The notes beneath the pieces are model-generated. The model ran no database searches and was not told the origin of the DNA. It saw nothing but the letters and a program-made list of their open reading frames with translations. From Planctomycetota bacterium (GTDB lineage Bacteria; Planctomycetota; J058; JARGOJ01): a stretch of 10,560 bases of DNA. Made by a program: the position numbers and the translations under genes. Below are positions 6,984 through 10,560 of this stretch, piece after piece. Numbering within the stretch: the stretch's first letter is position 1; every line of letters starts with the position of its first letter. The stretch covers positions 1-10,560 of the forward strand of contig JARGOJ010000234.1 in assembly GCA_029210225.1 (NCBI GenBank), given 5' to 3'.

Positions 6984-8606
6984 ATGAAACGAAATCGAAG
7001 AGGCATAGGTGTACATCTATGCACTCTGACCTGCGCGCTCGTTTTTAGCGTTCCGGTTTTTGCGCAGGACAGTGAACCTGCCAAAGCCGACGACGCTAAA
7101 AAAGCAGCGCCAGACACGAAAGATGCGGCCAAAGCCGATGCGCCTAAGGCTGATCCAGCCAAGGACGCGACGGCCAAAGACACAGCCGCTAAAACAGACG
7201 CCGCCAATGACGCCGGTAAAACGGACGCGAAAGCGACAGATCCAGTTGAGGGAGCCAAGAAAGAAGACGCCCCCGCCGACAAAGATCTCAACACCGCGAA
7301 GGACGCCGAGAAAGCACGTCGGGACCGCACCGACACTCGCAATCTCCGGGCTGAAATGAAGCGCATGAAAAAGCGCCTCGAAGACCTGGAAGGGCGCCTG
7401 ACAAACCAAGGCAAGAAGCAAGTCGAGCTCGAAAAGAAGACCGACAAAATTACCATTAAAGACGATAGCAGCGACTTTCGTGTTTATTGGAGTAGCAAGC
7501 TCATTGCCGAATCGAAGAAGGCTGGCTTTAAGATTAAATTAGGCGGCCGTGTTCACGCCGAAGCCGCCTTCTTTGATCGTAAGAAAGCCATCGTCAACGC
7601 TATTGGACAACCCATTGATGATGGATTCCAACTGCGCCGTGTTCGTATTAGTCTCGACGGTGTTCTTTACAAATATATCGAATACAAGACTCAGTACGAG
7701 TTCACTCGGGGAACCTCAAGCTTTCGCGATATCTACGTGGGTCTTAGGTCCATTCCATATATTGGAACGATTCGCTTTGGTCAGCAAAAAGAACCCTTCG
7801 GCCTTGAGCAAATGGCTAGCACCGACGACACGCCCTTCATTGAGCGCGCCGGCTCCGCCGACCTCCATCGCCAGCGAAACACCGGCGTCCGGATCTTGAA
7901 CCACTACAAGAGTCGCCTCGCCTGGTCCTTCGGAGTTTTCCGCTCCCAAGACGCCTTCGGTGACGCCACTGGGCAAGACGGCGGCGACTACAACTACACC
8001 TTCCGCCTCACCGGCGCCCCCGTCTACAAAGACGATGGTAAGACCGCTGTTCACCTCGGAGTCGCCTATAGTCGGCGTAAGCCTCTCAACGGCCTCCAAC
8101 GCTATCGCACCCGCCCCAGGGTCAACATCGCTCCTCGCTTCATCGACACAGGAAACTTCTCCGCCGAGCACATCGACCAGTTTGGCCTTGAGTTCGCGGG
8201 AATTTTCAACGCCCTGTCCATCCAGGGTGAGTTCATTCACGATAGCATCGACAGCAAGGGCGGCGCCAGAGAGCGCTTCTGGGGTTACTACGGCTATGTC
8301 ACTTACTGCCTCACAGGCGAGCACCGCAAATATCGTGGCGCTGTAGGAGATATCATTGGTATTGACCTCAAAGAGAACTTCGATCCCAAAGCTGGCAAAT
8401 GGGGCGCTTTTGAAGTGGGTTTCCGTTATGGATTCACCGATCTCGACAGCGGCAACATTCGCGGTGGGAAAACCAGTGACTTCACCTTCGCGTTGAACTG
8501 GTACTTCATTAAAAGAAGTCGCCTTATGTTCAACTACGTTCGCACAAACCTTGAAGGTGTCGGCGAGAACGATGCCTTCAACATTCGCTTCCAAGTCGTG
8601 TTCTAA
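6984..8606 (+). CDS. OprP/OprO-like phosphate-selective outer-membrane porin
   Basis: This 540-residue protein is an outer-membrane beta-barrel of the Porin_O_P type and is expected to admit phosphate or polyphosphate. A signal peptide (residues 1-27, positive start, hydrophobic core, VFA cleavage site) is followed by an unusual Ala/Lys/Asp-rich linker (about 28-116) and a predicted coiled coil (about 118-156). The barrel region starts near 165 with FKIKLGGRVHAEAAFFD, then GFQLRRVRISLDG, YEFTRG and IRFGQQKEPFGLEQ, which are typical of this family. It ends in FQVVF, with the terminal Phe used for outer-membrane insertion. The ATG is preceded by GGGGATGG (6973-6980). Its place between phoBR and pstS supports phosphate as substrate, but ion selectivity is inferred from family and neighbours. 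A strong terminator follows 27 bp after the stop codon. Confidence 0.9.
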   Translation: MKRNRRGIGVHLCTLTCALVFSVPVFAQDSEPAKADDAKKAAPDTKDAAKADAPKADPAKDATAKDTAAKTDAANDAGKTDAKATDPVEGAKKEDAPADKDLNTAKDAEKARRDRTDTRNLRAEMKRMKKRLEDLEGRLTNQGKKQVELEKKTDKITIKDDSSDFRVYWSSKLIAESKKAGFKIKLGGRVHAEAAFFDRKKAIVNAIGQPIDDGFQLRRVRISLDGVLYKYIEYKTQYEFTRGTSSFRDIYVGLRSIPYIGTIRFGQQKEPFGLEQMASTDDTPFIERAGSADLHRQRNTGVRILNHYKSRLAWSFGVFRSQDAFGDATGQDGGDYNYTFRLTGAPVYKDDGKTAVHLGVAYSRRKPLNGLQRYRTRPRVNIAPRFIDTGNFSAEHIDQFGLEFAGIFNALSIQGEFIHDSIDSKGGARERFWGYYGYVTYCLTGEHRKYRGAVGDIIGIDLKENFDPKAGKWGAFEVGFRYGFTDLDSGNIRGGKTSDFTFALNWYFIKRSRLMFNYVRTNLEGVGENDAFNIRFQVVF

Positions 8607-8633
8607 GCCAACACGCTTGTCCGAAAATTAATG

Positions 8634-8675
8634 AAAGAGGGTTTCTCATTTGTTTGAGAGGCCCTCTTTTTTTTT
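8634..8675 (+). terminator. Strong intrinsic terminator after the porin gene
   Basis: AAAGAGGG (8634-8641) pairs with CCCTCTTT (8662-8669). The stem continues inward to about 15 bp with two G-T wobbles, closing on a six-base loop (8649-8654). A run of nine T (8667-8675) overlaps and extends the 3' arm. This ends porin transcription and separates it from pstS. Confidence 0.93.
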
Positions 8676-8721
8676 CATTTTTAAACTCCCATAAAATAAG
8701 CACTTACGAGCCATCCTGAGG

Positions 8722-8754
8722 CTTTCACCGAGTCTTCACAGTCCCTTCACAATC
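8722..8754 (+). promoter_or_regulatory. Pho box: three 11-bp repeats upstream of pstS
   Basis: TTCAC occurs at 8724-8728, 8735-8739 and 8746-8750, that is, three times at exact 11-bp spacing. The second and third are full TTCACA hexamers. This matches the direct-repeat layout of PhoP/PhoB operators (the Bacillus PhoP consensus is TT(A/C/T)ACA with about 5 bp between hexamers). It sits between the porin terminator and pstS, about 50 bp before the start codon, where the regulator would replace a -35 element. Confidence 0.78.
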
Positions 8755-8760
8755 GAGTGC

Positions 8761-8766
8761 TAAAAC
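8761..8766 (+). promoter_or_regulatory. Possible -10 element of the pstS promoter
   Basis: TAAAAC, preceded by TGC, begins nine bases after the last Pho-box hexamer, as expected for a Pho-activated promoter that lacks a -35. It matches four of six consensus bases. TAACAAT at 8774-8780 is an alternative. Confidence 0.35.
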
Positions 8767-8785
8767 GATGCTGTAACAATAAACC

Positions 8786-8791
8786 AGGAGG
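8786..8791 (+). promoter_or_regulatory. Ribosome binding site of pstS
   Basis: AGGAGG is a perfect anti-Shine-Dalgarno match, 11 bases before the pstS ATG at 8803. It is the strongest ribosome site in the window and fixes this start, consistent with high expression of a periplasmic binding protein under phosphate limitation. Confidence 0.8.
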
Positions 8792-8802
8792 TTTGAAACA
8801 GC

Positions 8803-9792
8803 ATGAAAGCTCACTTTACCTATCTACTCACTCTTGGACTGGCCTGCACCATGACCGGCTGTCCGACAAATGGCTCAAAAACATCCAAATTAAGGATCGA
8901 CGGATCCAGCACGGTCCATCCCATCACAGAGGCCGTCGCCGAGAGCTATCGTGACGTCGAGCCAGGATTGCGCGTTGTGCTGAATGTCTCAGGCACCGGG
9001 GGCGGCTTTAAAAAGTTCGTCAAGGGAGAGACCGACATTAATAATGCCTCTCGCCCAATCAAAGACAAAGAGCTGAAGAAGTGTGAAGAGAACAAGGTCG
9101 AGTTCATAGAGCTCCCCGTCGCCTTCGACGGAATCACCATTGCCATTAATCCAAAGAACAGTTTTGTCGATCACTTAACCGTCGCTGAGCTTAAAAAGAT
9201 CTGGGACGCTGGCAGCAAGGTCACCACTTGGAAAGATATCCGATCTTCCTGGCCCGCTGAAAAAATAAAGCTCTACAGTCCAGGCACGTCTTCCGGGACC
9301 TTTGATTACTTCACGGAAGCAATTAACGGACACTCTGGTCAATGCCGCTCCGAGAGCGTCTCTTTCAGCGAGGACGACAATGTCCTGGTCCAGGGAGTCG
9401 CCGGAGACCAATATGCAGTTGGGTTCTTTGGCTTCGCTTACTATGTCGAGAACAAGGCCAAGCTCAAAGCAGTCCCCATTAAGCTCGACGAGAAATCAGC
9501 GGCGATCACTCCCTCGGACGAGACAATCAATAACGGAAGCTACAAGCCTCTCTCTCGCCCCATCTTTATTTATGTCAGCAAAGCCGCCGCCGAGCGCAAA
9601 GAGGTCCAATCCTTCGTCAATTATTACATGACAAATGGTGCCAAAGTGTCGGGCAGCGTGGGCTACGTCGCTCTCCCCAAAGCCCTCTACGAACTCGCTC
9701 AAGAGCGCTTCAACAAGAGAGTGACGGGCAGCGCTTTTAAGAACGCAAAGACCGCGGGCGTCAATTTAATGTCGGCCTACAAAGTTAATTAA
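8803..9792 (+). CDS. pstS: PstS phosphate-binding lipoprotein of the Pst ABC transporter
   Basis: This 329-residue protein captures phosphate in the periplasm and delivers it to the PstCAB importer. The N-terminus is a lipoprotein signal (hydrophobic 5-16, lipobox MTGC with lipidated C20; Met at -3 is less usual than Leu). The mature part has the phosphate-loop motifs of the family: IDGSSTVHPITEA (32-44), SGTGGGFKKF (63-72), INNASRPIKDKEL (79-91), FDGITIAINP (108-117) and SPGTSSGTFDYFTEA (159-173). These supply the backbone and Ser/Thr contacts to phosphate. It follows a Pho box and a strong ribosome site, and pstC starts 49 bp downstream, so it heads a pst operon. As the first gene, with its own strong ribosome site, it would be made in excess over the permeases. 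Confidence 0.96.
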   Translation: MKAHFTYLLTLGLACTMTGCPTNGSKTSKLRIDGSSTVHPITEAVAESYRDVEPGLRVVLNVSGTGGGFKKFVKGETDINNASRPIKDKELKKCEENKVEFIELPVAFDGITIAINPKNSFVDHLTVAELKKIWDAGSKVTTWKDIRSSWPAEKIKLYSPGTSSGTFDYFTEAINGHSGQCRSESVSFSEDDNVLVQGVAGDQYAVGFFGFAYYVENKAKLKAVPIKLDEKSAAITPSDETINNGSYKPLSRPIFIYVSKAAAERKEVQSFVNYYMTNGAKVSGSVGYVALPKALYELAQERFNKRVTGSAFKNAKTAGVNLMSAYKVN

Positions 9793-9841
9793 GGTCCTTG
9801 TTTCCAAGTCTCCGTCAAAGAGCAGAACTAAGGAAAACACT

Positions 9842-10560
9842 ATGACAAAAGCCGTCTTAGAGGCTCCACCAAAGTTAGATCTCAAGCCGAAGAAAGCTCG
9901 GCAATGGAAAGAGAGCGCCATAAAAAAGCTCCTCTTTCTCTGCGCCTTTCTCTCTGTCATTGTCACAGCAGCGATCGTCACAATCCTCTTCACCGAGGCC
10001 TATGACTTCTTCTCCGTCGTTTCAATCACAGACTTTCTGACTGGAACACGCTGGGCGCCCATTCTAAAACCTCAATCTTTTGGCGTCCTCCCCCTCTTTG
10101 CCGGCACTCTCCTCATTGTCATTGGATCAAGCTTCGTCGCCCTTCCTCTGGGACTTGGAAGCGCCATTTATCTCAGCGAATACGCCAAACAAAAGACGCG
10201 CCGAATCATTAAGCCAATCCTAGAAATCCTCGCCGGTATTCCGACCGTTGTTTACGGCTACTTCGCCATAACCTTCGTCACTCCTTGCCTGCGATCCATA
10301 TTCCCAACAATTGAATACTTCAACGCGCTCAGCGCCTCCCTCGTGGTTGGAATCATGATCCTCCCCATGGTCGCGTCCCTTTGCGATGACGCTCTCCGCG
10401 CCGTTCCCAAAAGCCTAAGGCTCGCCGGCTACGGACTCGGAGCCACGCCCATGGAAGTCTCCACTCGCATTGTTGTCCCAGCCGCCCTTTCGGGAGTCTT
10501 CGCGTCCTTTGTGCTCGCCGTATCCCGCGCTATTGGCGAGACCATGATTGTCACACTGGC
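9842..10560 (+). CDS. pstC: PstC, phosphate ABC transporter permease (partial, 3' cut)
   Basis: The gene runs off the right edge after 239 complete codons. PstC forms the inner-membrane channel with PstA and is driven by PstB. After a basic cytoplasmic N-terminus (about 1-28) come membrane segments near 29-51 and 85-110, the conserved stretch ILEILAGIPTVVYGYFA (127-142), and another segment near 163-180. The EAA-type coupling loop is seen at 194-216 (LAGYGLGATP, then IVVP), followed by AVSRAIGETMIV (226-237), which is typical of PstC/PstA. The ATG is preceded by TAAGGA (9829-9834) at a seven-base gap. The 49-bp distance from pstS with no terminator indicates one operon; pstA, pstB and possibly phoU would be expected beyond the window. 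Confidence 0.94.
   Translation, partial: MTKAVLEAPPKLDLKPKKARQWKESAIKKLLFLCAFLSVIVTAAIVTILFTEAYDFFSVVSITDFLTGTRWAPILKPQSFGVLPLFAGTLLIVIGSSFVALPLGLGSAIYLSEYAKQKTRRIIKPILEILAGIPTVVYGYFAITFVTPCLRSIFPTIEYFNALSASLVVGIMILPMVASLCDDALRAVPKSLRLAGYGLGATPMEVSTRIVVPAALSGVFASFVLAVSRAIGETMIVTL

Noticed and set aside
6968..7456. A 162-codon frame antisense to the porin N-terminus
   Set aside because: It is the complement of the Ala/Lys/Asp-rich linker and so reads as Ser/Ala/Val/Leu low complexity. It has no independent support.
7716..8594. A 292-codon open frame antisense to the porin
   Set aside because: It is a GC-biased shadow of the porin frame. It has no recognisable domain and low-complexity Val/Ala/Glu composition, and it lies wholly inside a gene with signal peptide, barrel motifs and terminal Phe.

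Overview
The window carries a phosphate-starvation (Pho) gene cluster from a Gram-negative (diderm) bacterium, next to an oppositely oriented gene for a 2-oxo-acid dehydrogenase E2 subunit. The diderm call rests on an outer-membrane porin with a signal peptide and C-terminal Phe, plus a lipoprotein PstS. Hanks-type Ser/Thr kinases with a degenerate N-terminal helical module and a C-terminal membrane segment are common in Planctomycetota/PVC and Myxococcota-like bacteria. The species cannot be named from the sequence, and an uncultured member of such a group is only an inference.

Layout. Positions 1-277 are non-coding composite repeats: a 55-bp direct repeat, an inverted copy of its palindromic core, and an 18-bp tandem repeat. 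They abut the 3' end of the minus-strand E2 gene (278-1936), which encodes two lipoyl domains, an E3-binding domain and a catalytic domain. A 227-bp divergent intergenic region follows. Then on the plus strand come a tail-anchored Ser/Thr kinase (2164-3837), a PhoB/PhoP-type response regulator (3851-4543) and a PhoR-type sensor kinase (4554-6386). They are only 13 and 10 bp apart and probably form one operon. After an 11-bp inverted repeat lies a lone IS5-type DUF4096 transposase N-terminal ORF (6555-6863), then an OprP/OprO-like porin with an unusual Ala/Lys/Asp-rich N-terminal linker (6984-8606). A strong intrinsic terminator ends that unit. Next come a three-repeat Pho box, pstS (8803-9792) and the 5' part of pstC (9842 to the window edge).

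How the genes work together. PhoR should sense phosphate limitation and phosphorylate the regulator, which should bind the 11-bp-periodic TTCAC repeats before pstS. The porin would bring phosphate across the outer membrane, PstS would bind it in the periplasm, and PstC (with PstA and PstB, presumably beyond the window) would import it. The Ser/Thr kinase at the head of the phoBR operon suggests a second phosphorylation input into the Pho response. The Pho transport and two-component parts are well-known families. The most notable points are the kinase-phoBR linkage, the orphan DUF4096 gene with its own possible Pho box, the porin linker, the near-identical lipoyl duplication and the composite repeat. 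I found no clear wholly new system.
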